Shown here: positions 28,065 through 37,273 of the stretch, piece after piece
How the letters are laid out: each line of letters begins with the position of its first letter
Numbering within the stretch: position 1 is the stretch's first letter
From: Jaenimonas drosophilae
Lineage: Eukaryota > Euglenozoa > Kinetoplastea > Trypanosomatida > Trypanosomatidae
Assembly (NCBI GenBank): GCA_030849065.1
Contig: JASAON010001514.1
Location: 1 to 45,288 of the forward strand
Direction of reading: 5' to 3'
Length of the DNA: 45,288 bases
The notes under the pieces: generated by a model
What the model was told of the DNA's origin: nothing
What the model saw: only the letters and a program-made list of their open reading frames with translations
Databases searched by the model: none
Program-made: the position numbers and the translations under genes

Positions 28065-28374
28065 GGGTGAGGTACCAATGTGAAGATGGGTAGTAGGTAC
28101 ACTCAGCCTAGTGCTACTACACGTGTGAGTGTATGTGTGTGTGGGGGGGTTCCTAAGCCTTCTCACAATTGATGTATGCCAATCGCAGCCAGCCTTACCA
28201 AACAGGAAGGCGTGTTGCTGGCAGAAAGCTTCTTGACGAAGAACAGAAGTGAGGAGTGCAATTATGATGATGATATGATACTCGCGTATACACAGCAAGC
28301 ACGCACAAGTGAATCAGGTCATGGATGGTGGAGTAGTGTGCAGAAGAAAGTGAGTGGACGTAAGGCTAGCCACA
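28065..28374. other. Intergenic region, SF3B1 to 150-aa protein
   Basis: 310 nt without a gene. Apart from a short GT/G run at 28129-28149 and GAT repeats near 28265-28276 nothing stands out. Confidence 0.55.
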
Positions 28375-28827
28375 TCACGACCATGCTGCAGTGGAGAGTA
28401 GGTAGTCAATGAGCACCTGTGGGTGCTTGGCACGAAAGACCTCCAGCGGCAACGTCTCGAGCAGCGTACCGCCATATTGCGCACGAATGTAGATGCGCCG
28501 CGTGGGAGTTGTACGTGTTGATGAAGCAATGGTGGCAGAGTCGGGGCTCTCTTCGCTTCGTGGACGCTTTTGTGCTTCCCGAGGGGGCGCCACCGTGGTC
28601 TCCTTCTTTTTCTCTTGGGGTGCTTCTCTGGATGATGATGATATTGTTGCTGTAGAGCTGCACAGTATGGCAACAATCCGAACCTGTGAGCTGACAGACG
28701 GGGCGGCAGCTGCGTTGGAGGTTGGCGAGCAGGACATCACGCCTGCGTGTGGTGTGTGGCGAGCAAAGGGGAGGGCCGGCAGTACTCGTGCATAGCGCCG
28801 AAAGCGCACAGCCTCTTCATCTCGCAT
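28375..28827 (-). CDS. Unknown 150-aa basic protein with an ordered C-terminal module
   Basis: No family recognised. Starting at the ATG at 28827 (MRDEEAVRFRRYARVLPALPF), the protein has an Arg-rich N-terminus, a low-complexity Ser/Ala/Lys/Glu/Pro-rich middle, and a well-composed C-terminus: RRIYIRAQYGGTLLETLPLEVF followed by RAKHPQVLIDYLLSTAAW. This end has regular beta-then-helix character and looks conserved-type rather than random. A longer form from an upstream ATG at 28911 would add a hydrophobic segment (MALVVVGLHLYLC); I prefer the shorter start but cannot exclude a signal-anchor form. It lies between the RPS17 pair and SF3B1. Confidence 0.6.
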   Translation of the reverse strand: MRDEEAVRFRRYARVLPALPFARHTPHAGVMSCSPTSNAAAAPSVSSQVRIVAILCSSTATISSSSREAPQEKKKETTVAPPREAQKRPRSEESPDSATIASSTRTTPTRRIYIRAQYGGTLLETLPLEVFRAKHPQVLIDYLLSTAAWS

Positions 28828-29125
28828 CTCTCCCCTTGGCCAATCTGAGAGAGAGAGAGTGGAGGAGGAGGAGCACAGGTAGAGGTGTAAGCCTACTACC
28901 ACAAGAGCCACCGAGAGCAGCTACAACGTTGGTGCATGACCACAAAAGAGAAAAAAAAACAGAAGAAGAGGAAAGATTAATATGAGTAGCAACAACAACG
29001 AGGGGTGGGAGTACTCAACTACCCAACATATACACAGATTTGTTTTCAGGATGTTAGTAAATCACAACAAAAGTCGGTGTGGAACAACATCCACGCACAC
29101 AAGACGTATGTGAGCTACACACACT

Positions 29126-29548
29126 CTACTTGCGCTTGGGGGCAGGGGTGCGGCCCTTGATGACGTTGGAGCGGCCCTCCTCAACCATCACGTGGCGGGG
29201 CATGCCAACCTCAAGGCGGGAGAGCATGCGAGCGGTCTGCTTATCAACCTTCACGCCGTTCATGAGGGTCTGGTCCACCTCAGACACCTTCGGCACGAAG
29301 TCCATGCGGCGCTCACGCTCCTCCTGCTGAAGCTTCAGGGAGATGCCGCGCACGGGGCCGTTGGCGAGGCGCTTCATGATGTGGGTGGCGTAGCCAGCGA
29401 TCTTGTTCTTCAGCTTCTTGGAGCGAGCGATGGTGACGTCGAGGATGACGCGCTTGTTCTGGTAGAAGTCCTTGTTCAGCTTGGAGTAGTACTTCTCCAC
29501 CACAACGCGAGCAGCGCGCTTCACGGTCTTGGTACGGATCTTGCCCAT
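29126..29548 (-). CDS. RPS17: 40S ribosomal protein S17 (eS17), copy 1
   Basis: 140 aa from MGKIRTKTVKRAARVVVEKYY, the eS17 signature start. The body follows eukaryotic/archaeal S17e: NKRVILDVTIARSKKLKNKIAGYATHIMKR, GPVRGISLKLQQEERERRMDFVP, then a kinetoplastid-type tail ending in a basic APKRK. The protein binds the small-subunit head. By eye the coding sequence is identical to copy 2, 669 nt away, including all synonymous sites, while most flanking DNA has diverged. Confidence 0.96.
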   Translation of the reverse strand: MGKIRTKTVKRAARVVVEKYYSKLNKDFYQNKRVILDVTIARSKKLKNKIAGYATHIMKRLANGPVRGISLKLQQEERERRMDFVPKVSEVDQTLMNGVKVDKQTARMLSRLEVGMPRHVMVEEGRSNVIKGRTPAPKRK

Positions 29549-29566
29549 GATTAGTTCTTACCGACT
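29549..29566 (-). promoter_or_regulatory. Conserved leader and predicted acceptor, RPS17 copy 1
   Basis: The first AG upstream of the ATG is at 29566-29565 in GTAG followed by TCGGTAA. The same TAG-TCGGTAA block occurs before copy 2, and a C/T-rich stretch lies immediately upstream. The predicted 5'UTR is only 16 nt. Confidence 0.6.
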
Positions 29567-29794
29567 ACATCAAAGATGAAAAGCAAGCAAGAGGATGAAT
29601 GAGGATGTTGATGGTGTTCATGAGTGTATGGATGAGGTGCAATGAGCACATCATGTATTGTCTCACAGAACCATATGGTAGGGATGGTTGTTGGTGTTGT
29701 TGTTGTTTTTTTCTTGTGTTATGTTTGGTTGTAAATCAAAAACAATACGTCAGCGATACGTCATTCGTGGAGCACGATGTGAGCTACACACACA

Positions 29795-30217
29795 CTACTT
29801 GCGCTTGGGGGCAGGGGTGCGGCCCTTGATGACGTTGGAGCGGCCCTCCTCAACCATCACGTGGCGGGGCATGCCAACCTCAAGGCGGGAGAGCATGCGA
29901 GCGGTCTGCTTATCAACCTTCACGCCGTTCATGAGGGTCTGGTCCACCTCAGACACCTTCGGCACGAAGTCCATGCGGCGCTCACGCTCCTCCTGCTGAA
30001 GCTTCAGGGAGATGCCGCGCACGGGGCCGTTGGCGAGGCGCTTCATGATGTGGGTGGCGTAGCCAGCGATCTTGTTCTTCAGCTTCTTGGAGCGAGCGAT
30101 GGTGACGTCGAGGATGACGCGCTTGTTCTGGTAGAAGTCCTTGTTCAGCTTGGAGTAGTACTTCTCCACCACAACGCGAGCAGCGCGCTTCACGGTCTTG
30201 GTACGGATCTTGCCCAT
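29795..30217 (-). CDS. RPS17: 40S ribosomal protein S17 (eS17), copy 2
   Basis: Second copy, identical in protein and, by eye, in nucleotide sequence over 423 nt. The two copies also share about 16 nt immediately after the stop (TGTGTGTAGCTCACAT in the transcript) and the TCGGTAA block before the ATG, so the retained unit is slightly longer than the coding region. Tandem ribosomal-protein copies are common in kinetoplastids, where gene number helps to set expression. Confidence 0.96.
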   Translation of the reverse strand: MGKIRTKTVKRAARVVVEKYYSKLNKDFYQNKRVILDVTIARSKKLKNKIAGYATHIMKRLANGPVRGISLKLQQEERERRMDFVPKVSEVDQTLMNGVKVDKQTARMLSRLEVGMPRHVMVEEGRSNVIKGRTPAPKRK

Positions 30218-30236
30218 GATTGAGGTATTACCGACT
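30218..30236 (-). promoter_or_regulatory. Conserved leader and predicted acceptor, RPS17 copy 2
   Basis: AG at 30236-30235 followed by TCGGTAA, matching copy 1; the upstream 40 nt are pyrimidine-rich in the transcript. Predicted 5'UTR 17 nt. Confidence 0.6.
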
Positions 30237-30330
30237 ATCTATATGCATAGTTGTAGGCAAGAATGAAAGAAGATGGGTGTGAAGTAGTGTACAATACAAG
30301 TTAAGTACACAGTGTGTGTGGAGTGGAGTC

Positions 30331-30364
<34 letters not shown>

Positions 30365-30585
30365 AGTATAGTGTAGTATGTAGTGTAGTGTGTAGTCTAT
30401 GTACACATTCATGTATGTTGTGTATGTAAGCCTGTGTGAGGAGCGTATCCATGTACACCCCCCCCAAGCACAACAGAATACACATTGGTTGCCACGTGGC
30501 TGAAGAAGATACCACCAATGATCATACGTACGTTGTTGGTCTTTGTTGGAGAGTGGTGTGTGAAGAAGGAGGGGAGGTGGGGGGT
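30218..30585. other. Intergenic region, RPS17 copy 2 to HEAT-like gene
   Basis: 368 nt without a gene. (GT)n at 30332-30362 grades into an imperfect GTAGTATAGT repeat to about 30400, in the presumed 3'UTR of the HEAT-like gene. Confidence 0.65.
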
Positions 30586-33500
30586 CTACGTTGATAGAGC
30601 GTCGTACAAGGCATCAAGCACGGCATCATCACCCCCGCCATCCCGTTCACGAGCACTGCCCAGTCCATGCAGAACTTCCTTCTGCTTGTGTGGAGGGCAG
30701 CGGCGAAAGTGTTGGCGCAGAGGCTCAACACCAATCTTCTTTATGGTTGTACGGGCCTCGGCACGCACAGCGGCACTGCTGTCAGTGAGAGCGACGGCAA
30801 GCGGCCACAGGGCCCGACCACCACATTGGCCAAGTGCGGCAACAGCACCCACACGTGCCTCGGTTACGGCAGAGTGGGTGATGGTTTGTGTGGTGTACAT
30901 GGCGCCATGACCACCACCATCACGTACAAGAAGAGTGAAGAGCGCTGCCATCACAGGATAGGTAGGCGGGAGGCCATCGGCAAGACGGGCCAACGCAGCA
31001 CATACACGATTGGGCTGGCCTTCATGCTCACACACACTGCGTAGATCCTCACAACCGTGTTGTTGTTTTTGCTCTTGGTGTTGTTGTAGGTTGATGTTAT
31101 TGGCGTCCTTCTTGACATCCACGGCACGAAGCCACACCGCGACGACCTCCAGGCATGCCAGGATGAGCTCCTCTTCACACCCTTCACGTTGGAAGAGAGC
31201 CTCCACACGCACAGCGGCATCCTGTGTTGTTGTGAAGGGAATGCAGGCCAGCACACGGGCACAGACTAGACGAACATCTTTCCCCACACACTTCCCACGC
31301 CGCACGTTGTAGAGGCCTTCCAGGCTGCGGAGGAGCACATCAACGCCAACCTCACCACAGGTGGAGAGCACCAGCATGGATTCCATGAGCTCCTCATCCA
31401 TCTCATCACCATCAACATGTTGGTACATGAGTCTCTCCACATCTGCCACAATACAAGCATGATGTCGGGCAAGTAGTACTGCCCACGTCGTAACAGCTGA
31501 GGTACGTGTTGTTGTTGGTGTTGGTGTTGGTGTTGCCGATGATGATGTTGGTGTTGGTGTGGCTTGGAGGAGCCGACGAAGCCCCGCCCACGCCGCCGTA
31601 CGCGTCGCTGAGCGCAGGGATTCACTGGAAACCCATCGCAGCCATGTCAGCGCCTCATCCGCAAAGACGGTGAAGCTGTGCGCATCTGCATCCATGATGC
31701 ACGCACAAAGTGCGTCGATGCCAGCAACAAGTACCTCAACTGGCAAGGTGTGTGATGGATGGCGCCGCCTCTCCATCTCCATCCAGGCAGACATGCCGCG
31801 CACACGTGCTTCGTGTGTGCTGAGCATCTTCCATCCGCGCAACGCAGCGGCCTGCGTTGAGCTCCCCCACCGCACCTGCACCACCGCCTCCATCCACGCC
31901 TGTTCCACCGCGCTCATCAACACCCTGAGCTCCGCATCGGCGTGTTTCATGTGTTTGCTGGTGGCACGGTCATGTGGGCACGTTGTGGCCATCTCATCCA
32001 GACGAAGCCACGAAACACGTCGTTCGTGCTGTTGTTGTTGTTGTTGCCATTCACATGATGGTGGTGTTGCGTCAGAAGCACCAGCCATCACAGCACTGGC
32101 ACACAGGTAGCCCTGGAGTACGGCGTGGAGAGAGTGTGGCTCCTCCTGCTCCTCCTCATCGTTGTGAAGTGGTTGCGCGTGGTGGCACGCAGAGAGCAAC
32201 ACTTGGCAGGCGTGGTGGCTGTTTATCACCACATCAACGGCATTCGCACGCTCCACCAGCCGAAGATGAGGTTCCGCTATGCGTACGTTGGCATCATCAT
32301 CCAGAATAATGATCTGTGTTCTTGCACTCTGCGATGCATCTGTTGCTAGCCCAACACACGCAGCTCGCCTACTCCACGAAGTGGATGATGTACTACACAA
32401 CATATCCAGCAACGACTTTGTGCCCACCACATCTCCCCGAATCCTTCGCATTGCTCTGCCAACACCATCACCAACACAGGCTCGCCACAATGATGAGCAT
32501 GCATCATCATCATCATCTGCATGTTCTTGTTGCAGTGCTGATGTCAAGATTGGCCACGCCTCCATCGCAAACACACCCAAGCCAGCCAAGGCCCCAAGGA
32601 GTAGCTCCACACGGTCGCACAACTCCACATCGTCGTGGGTGCGCGATGATGATGATGATGATGAAGTGCGCATTGGTTTAGTGTGCTCAAGTAGTTGTTG
32701 TAGCTCTTGGATGAGGAGCGGGGCTATCGCATGTTGCCGTGCCCACGAACGGTTTGCCAACAACGTCAAGGCAGCTTCGGCACTGATGTGCGTCCACGCA
32801 GTCATACCTGGAGAAGAAGATGATGATGTGGCAGTGTGCGCATGTTGCTGCTGTTGCTGTTGTTGTTGTTGTTGTTCTTCACCTGCTTGGGACAACGCAT
32901 CATTGAGGGCCACCAACTCCCTCCGAAGATCCGCCGGCTGCTGCATTCCGTGGAGCATCCTGAGGTACTCACCCACAGAGATGTTGGCACCTGTATCAGC
33001 AGTAGTAGTACCAGTAGTGGCAGGCATAGCTGCACTAGTACCAGAACATGTTGTTGTTGCAACTGCAGCAGTCGTCGTGGTTGCTCTTGTTGTTCGTGGT
33101 GGAGCAGGTGTTGGAGTTGGTGTAGTACCTGCGCCAGTAGCAGCAGCAGCAGCAGTTGTTGTTTGAGGTGCAGAAGCAAGTGGTGTTACGCCAGCACTGC
33201 TAGAGGATGCTGATGGAGATGATGTTGGCTTGCGTGGAGATGGAGAATCCATCAGCCACGTGTTGCTGCTGTTGTTGGTGATGGAGTTGGTGATGGTATT
33301 CGTCGTCGTCCAGCGGTAGGAGTAGCCCAACGAGTGTGGTCGGGCCATGGAGAGGTGCGTGGATGAATGCGCAGAAGGTGGCAGCACCGTTGCACACGCT
33401 GCCAACACATTTGCTCCTCCTCGCTTCATGGTGGTACGCGATGAATGCCGCCGTGAGCTGCACCGAGACACCTCATCATCCTCATCTCGTGCAATGGAGA

Positions 33501-33771
33501 GCGGCACACCAACATGTTCGTGCGCTTCATCCACCGCCAATGACGATGAGGAGGCAGAAGGGGCCACATTCATCCATGTACGTGGAGGTGTTTGTGGCTT
33601 GTGTGCTGCCTTGTCAGTGTGCTCGTCGGAACGTGGTGGTGATAAGGATAATCTCCGCAAACGTGGTGATGAGTGCGTAGATGAGGTTGTGCAGGGCGAT
33701 GGGAGCTCCAACACTGGTGTGGCAAAGGCAACACGTCGGCGGCACGGTGCCTCCTCCGTGGCAGTGGCCAT
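30586..33771 (-). CDS. HEAT-like repeat protein with disordered N-terminus
   Basis: 1061 aa from the ATG at 33771 (MATATEEAPCRRR), chosen because the splice acceptor AG is at 33809, just upstream. Residues 1-265 are Ser/Thr/Pro-rich and disordered, with Thr/Ala and Asn runs; a poly-Gln run lies near 300. The remainder is mostly helical. The C-terminal 100 residues contain clear HEAT-type helices (EARVGAVAALGQCGG, WPLAVALTDSSAAVRAEARTTIKKIG). No enzyme motif is visible. The single-family name cannot be given; alpha-solenoid scaffold is the most that the sequence supports. Confidence 0.75.
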   Translation of the reverse strand: MATATEEAPCRRRVAFATPVLELPSPCTTSSTHSSPRLRRLSLSPPRSDEHTDKAAHKPQTPPRTWMNVAPSASSSSLAVDEAHEHVGVPLSIARDEDDEVSRCSSRRHSSRTTMKRGGANVLAACATVLPPSAHSSTHLSMARPHSLGYSYRWTTTNTITNSITNNSSNTWLMDSPSPRKPTSSPSASSSSAGVTPLASAPQTTTAAAAATGAGTTPTPTPAPPRTTRATTTTAAVATTTCSGTSAAMPATTGTTTADTGANISVGEYLRMLHGMQQPADLRRELVALNDALSQAGEEQQQQQQQQQQHAHTATSSSSSPGMTAWTHISAEAALTLLANRSWARQHAIAPLLIQELQQLLEHTKPMRTSSSSSSSRTHDDVELCDRVELLLGALAGLGVFAMEAWPILTSALQQEHADDDDDACSSLWRACVGDGVGRAMRRIRGDVVGTKSLLDMLCSTSSTSWSRRAACVGLATDASQSARTQIIILDDDANVRIAEPHLRLVERANAVDVVINSHHACQVLLSACHHAQPLHNDEEEQEEPHSLHAVLQGYLCASAVMAGASDATPPSCEWQQQQQQHERRVSWLRLDEMATTCPHDRATSKHMKHADAELRVLMSAVEQAWMEAVVQVRWGSSTQAAALRGWKMLSTHEARVRGMSAWMEMERRRHPSHTLPVEVLVAGIDALCACIMDADAHSFTVFADEALTWLRWVSSESLRSATRTAAWAGLRRLLQATPTPTSSSATPTPTPTTTRTSAVTTWAVLLARHHACIVADVERLMYQHVDGDEMDEELMESMLVLSTCGEVGVDVLLRSLEGLYNVRRGKCVGKDVRLVCARVLACIPFTTTQDAAVRVEALFQREGCEEELILACLEVVAVWLRAVDVKKDANNINLQQHQEQKQQHGCEDLRSVCEHEGQPNRVCAALARLADGLPPTYPVMAALFTLLVRDGGGHGAMYTTQTITHSAVTEARVGAVAALGQCGGRALWPLAVALTDSSAAVRAEARTTIKKIGVEPLRQHFRRCPPHKQKEVLHGLGSARERDGGGDDAVLDALYDALST

Positions 33772-33808
33772 CCACGCGCACACACGAACAGAAATGAGGA
33801 GAGGGGGG

Positions 33809-33846
33809 CTGCATAAGAAGAACAACAACAAAAGATGGAGAAAGAC
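33809..33846 (-). promoter_or_regulatory. Predicted spliced-leader acceptor of the HEAT-like gene
   Basis: A T/C-rich tract (33846-33814 in the transcript) ends in TTATGCAG, AG at 33810-33809, 37 nt before the ATG. Confidence 0.65.
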
Positions 33847-34027
33847 AGAATATGTGTGTGGGTGAGCATGTGTGTTGCAGCATGATAAGGATGATGTGCT
33901 TGTGTGGTTGTACTTTCGGTTTGTGTTGTTGTAGCAGAAGTTGTGAAGATGGTGAGATTGTGCCACCACCTCGTGCAGAATGCCGAGAGTGGGCATCTCC
34001 TGTTCGTGTTTCGTTGTGCTCATCAAA

Positions 34028-36988
34028 CTATCCTGTAGCTGGCAGTACCAGTGGCTGCACACGTCTCGCCCACGCCGCCCGTGGCCTCTCGCGCTCCATC
34101 AAGGCCCACGCCCGCCGCTTCTCATCTTGTTGCACCATCGCCCCTTCCTCAACATCATCATCGCCACCACCACCACCACCAATGGCGTAGAGACTTTCAC
34201 AAAAGGCCCATGCGCTGTGTTTCACCTGGATCATCTCTGGATCCATGTTCTTCACAACGAGCTGCTCCATCCGACGTACGCGCGAACACGCCACGTAAAT
34301 GAGATGAGGGCAATCAAAGAAGCCACGGCAATCCAGCACAACGTGGCCGTCCAGCGTGAGGCCCTGGACCTTGTGTACGGTGAAGGCGTAGCCCAGCTGA
34401 AGTGGCAGGCTCACAACGTCGTGGCTGTAGTAGTACGTGGAGGCATGGCCACCAAGACTGTAGGGCACCAAGGGTATCTGCACCACCTCACCCGTGAGAA
34501 GACGTACAATGGGCAGCTGCAAGGTGGATGATGATGATAATGATGATGATGATGATGATGATGGTTGTTGGTGGGATATCTCCAAACCGCGGTGGTACAT
34601 TGCTCGCGTACTCCGATCTGGTCGGCGCGGGAACAAGCTCACGTCGGGCTCCGCAAAGGCCTCCACCACACCCACGCTGCCATTTGAGACTGTGCGAGAG
34701 AGGTTGCGATTGATCATCACCCGACAACCAAGCTTGAGATGCAGTGGTAGCAAACGCTCGCCCACGTTGGCGTTGCCCACATCGGCGAGGGCCGTTGACA
34801 CGCTGAGTGGGATCATCCCCGCGGGCTCCTCCGCCACAACGTCAACGAGGGTGGCACCTCCACGCGCGGCAACGGCCTCCGCAACCTCCGCCCACAGGTC
34901 AGGCGTGAGGGCAGAGGCACCACGTTGGCTTGTGCTACTTCCACGTGTACGTGTACGTGTACGTGGTGTTGGTGATGAAGATGATGATGATGATGGGGCA
35001 TCATCCATGCGTACGTCAAGAGGATCCACGGATCCGCCGCGGTTGGATGAGTTGCGATGGCGGAGTCGCAGCAACGCCGACGGCAGCGCGGTTCCACGGG
35101 CGGGCATCCAAACCACCTCATGATCAGCGAGCTCACCAGCGTGCGGGCACCTGGCCAACACCTCCTCCACCACCAAACGCACAATCCTTGCACGTTGTGG
35201 CACCGCACGTCCGCCAAAGTGCATCAACGCAGAGCTCGTGAAGCGCCCGGCCAGTTGCAAGGGCCCACGTTGCGGAATGAAGATTTTTTCTGTTGTTGGC
35301 AGCTCACTCAGCTTCTGTGCGTTGTGCTCCAGCGCCTCACGCCGTCGTGGGAAGAGGTACGTTGCCACCTCCGCATCGGGTGGGATGGGCCGGTTGAGCA
35401 GGGCGAAGCTCTCCGCATCGTAGATCCCACGGCGTAAACGCGTCAGAAGCTTCGTCAGCGCATCATCACGTCCATGGCGCATCGGTGTGGTGAGCTTCAC
35501 GCACAACAAGCGCTGGAAGGCGCTACTCACGTAGGCGGGCACGGCTTCCGACGTGGCCTCCATCGAGAGCTGCAGAAAATCCCCACACGCGATGAGTTGT
35601 ATGCCACCAAAGTGTTCGCTGCTCAGCCGCGCGAGGCGTGCTTCGAGGTCAAGGGCATCCACGAGGAGCGCATCCATCAAGGATACCTCATCCACGATGA
35701 TCGCATCCACGGCACGCAACGCGTTGGCATCCCACGACGACGAAGATGATGAAGATGATGATGATGATGAACGGCGTCCAAAGGATCCATGAGCCGTGAT
35801 GGGCACCTGAAAGGCATGATGCAACGTACATCCGCCGAGCTGCACCGCCGCCACACCCGTCGTGGCCGTCATGGCAACACGCAATCCGCGTCGGCTGAGA
35901 TGTTGGTAGATGCAGGTGAGGAGCACCGTCTTGCCGGTGCCGGCACTCCCGCCAATGAAGAGATGATGGCCGTCGAGGGCGAGCTGCAACACCGCCCGTT
36001 GGTCGGGCGTTAAGACGTCGTCGGGTACGGCACGGTTAGGCATCGCATCCAGCTTTGGTGGCAAGTAGGCCTGCAAACAACGTTGCTCCAAGGTGTTGAG
36101 GTGTTCTGGCACTGTATGCATGACATCATCATCATCACCATCAGCATCATCATCTTGCTTCTTCCTTGTGTGACGGAGGAGCTCGCACACTTGGTTCTGC
36201 CACGAACCGGCGTGGAAACGCGCCAGTGGGCGGAGAAGACGCTCACGCACCTCCGCATCCGTGGGGCCAACATCATCATCACCATCATCATCTTCGTGGC
36301 GAATCTTCTTCGTGGCTTTCGTGGCACTCCTTGTGTTGCGTTGTGGGTTGTGCGTTGGTTGATGTTCCGTGTGGTGCAACCTTCGTTCCTGTTGCAGCCG
36401 CTTCGTCTTCATCATGGCCGCCTTCATCGTGCCCAGCGCGGCACGAAAGCGGTCGTGGCGCCACGAGAGACGCAGCGTGTTGGTTGGATTGCGTGCGAAG
36501 CCAACGCGAAGGAGGAGCTGCATGGATGGGGAGTGAATGCTCATCATCTTGTTCGCAAATGGATTGAAACAGCTCTCGTCAAGAAGGCGTCGGTACGCAA
36601 CGGCCATCTCCATGGATGATGAGGATGTAGGTGCCGTCGTCTGTGGCGTTGATGATGATGATGATGATGTGTTGTTGTTGGTGGTCTGTGGGGGGAGATT
36701 GTCGGGGCTGGCGATGGAGAAACGCAGCGGTGATGGCGGCGGCTTCATGGCAGAATCCATGAGAGCCTCCACGTTGGGCAGCGATGATGTTGGTGTGGTT
36801 GGTGATGATCTGTTCTTCTTCGGTATAGAAGAGGTTCGTGCTCGACGACGTCGTTGTGTGGAGTTTGGCGGTGCATGTGCCGCCACAACGTTCGCATGGA
36901 TACGTTTTGGTGCTCGGCGGCACGTGGCCGCCACCGCCGTGGAAGGGCGGAGGATGAGGCTGGTGAGCTGGTAGATGCCTGTGCGCAT
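34028..36988 (-). CDS. PIF1-family DNA helicase, probably mitochondrial
   Basis: 986 aa from the ATG at 36988 (MRTGIYQLTSLILRPSTAVAATCRRAPKR), a plausible mitochondrial presequence. SF1B helicase motifs are all present in order: Walker A GSAGTGKTVLL, Ia TATTGVAAVQLGGCTLHHAF, Walker B IIVDEVSLMD, III LIACGDFLQL, IV-like LTTPMRHGRD, then LQLGYAFTVHKVQGLTLDG and HLIYVACSRVRRMEQL near the C-terminus. PIF1 enzymes unwind 5'-3'. Kinetoplastids carry many PIF1 paralogues, several working on kinetoplast DNA. The N-terminal 350 residues and a Ser/Thr/Arg-rich loop before the last motifs are low-complexity. There is no Rep domain, so this is not a Helitron. A short upstream ORF ends on the start codon. 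Confidence 0.93.
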   Translation of the reverse strand: MRTGIYQLTSLILRPSTAVAATCRRAPKRIHANVVAAHAPPNSTQRRRRARTSSIPKKNRSSPTTPTSSLPNVEALMDSAMKPPPSPLRFSIASPDNLPPQTTNNNTSSSSSSTPQTTAPTSSSSMEMAVAYRRLLDESCFNPFANKMMSIHSPSMQLLLRVGFARNPTNTLRLSWRHDRFRAALGTMKAAMMKTKRLQQERRLHHTEHQPTHNPQRNTRSATKATKKIRHEDDDGDDDVGPTDAEVRERLLRPLARFHAGSWQNQVCELLRHTRKKQDDDADGDDDDVMHTVPEHLNTLEQRCLQAYLPPKLDAMPNRAVPDDVLTPDQRAVLQLALDGHHLFIGGSAGTGKTVLLTCIYQHLSRRGLRVAMTATTGVAAVQLGGCTLHHAFQVPITAHGSFGRRSSSSSSSSSSSSWDANALRAVDAIIVDEVSLMDALLVDALDLEARLARLSSEHFGGIQLIACGDFLQLSMEATSEAVPAYVSSAFQRLLCVKLTTPMRHGRDDALTKLLTRLRRGIYDAESFALLNRPIPPDAEVATYLFPRRREALEHNAQKLSELPTTEKIFIPQRGPLQLAGRFTSSALMHFGGRAVPQRARIVRLVVEEVLARCPHAGELADHEVVWMPARGTALPSALLRLRHRNSSNRGGSVDPLDVRMDDAPSSSSSSSPTPRTRTRTRGSSTSQRGASALTPDLWAEVAEAVAARGGATLVDVVAEEPAGMIPLSVSTALADVGNANVGERLLPLHLKLGCRVMINRNLSRTVSNGSVGVVEAFAEPDVSLFPRRPDRSTRAMYHRGLEISHQQPSSSSSSSLSSSSTLQLPIVRLLTGEVVQIPLVPYSLGGHASTYYYSHDVVSLPLQLGYAFTVHKVQGLTLDGHVVLDCRGFFDCPHLIYVACSRVRRMEQLVVKNMDPEMIQVKHSAWAFCESLYAIGGGGGGDDDVEEGAMVQQDEKRRAWALMERERPRAAWARRVQPLVLPATG

Positions 36989-37008
36989 CAATGTGTTGCG
37001 TGTCTCAT
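36988..37008 (-). other. Possible 6-codon upstream ORF of the PIF1 gene
   Basis: An ATG at 37008 opens six codons (MRHATH) and ends at a TGA that shares its A with the PIF1 start (TGATG). It lies downstream of the predicted acceptor AG at 37027-37026, so it would be in the mature leader. Confidence 0.45.
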
Positions 37009-37025
37009 GTGTGCGTGTGAGTGTG

Positions 37026-37060
37026 CTACGATGATGATCCGAAAACAAGGAAGAAATGGA
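37026..37060 (-). promoter_or_regulatory. Predicted spliced-leader acceptor of the PIF1 gene
   Basis: A C/T tract (about 37060-37036 in the transcript) is followed by the AG at 37027-37026, 37 nt before the ATG. Confidence 0.55.
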
Positions 37061-37273
37061 AGATGATGTGCTGCTGATCGTTGATGTGCAGAGATGTATG
37101 TGTGCAGCAAAAAAGCATTCACAAGGATGCATAGTCGTTGATGTTATGAGGCAGGGTGCAGGTGTTGCGAGCCCATGAAGGTGGTGTTGTGTTCCTGTGT
37201 CGGGGGCATCTTGGATTGATGTGTGCGTACGTTGATGCGAAGGGCAACAAGATCATCATCATCATCTTCACCC

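Noticed and set aside
34028..36988. PIF1 helicase as part of a Helitron or other mobile element
   Set aside because: No Rep/HUH domain, no terminal structures, a presequence is present, and the gene sits in order within the cluster with its own splice signal.
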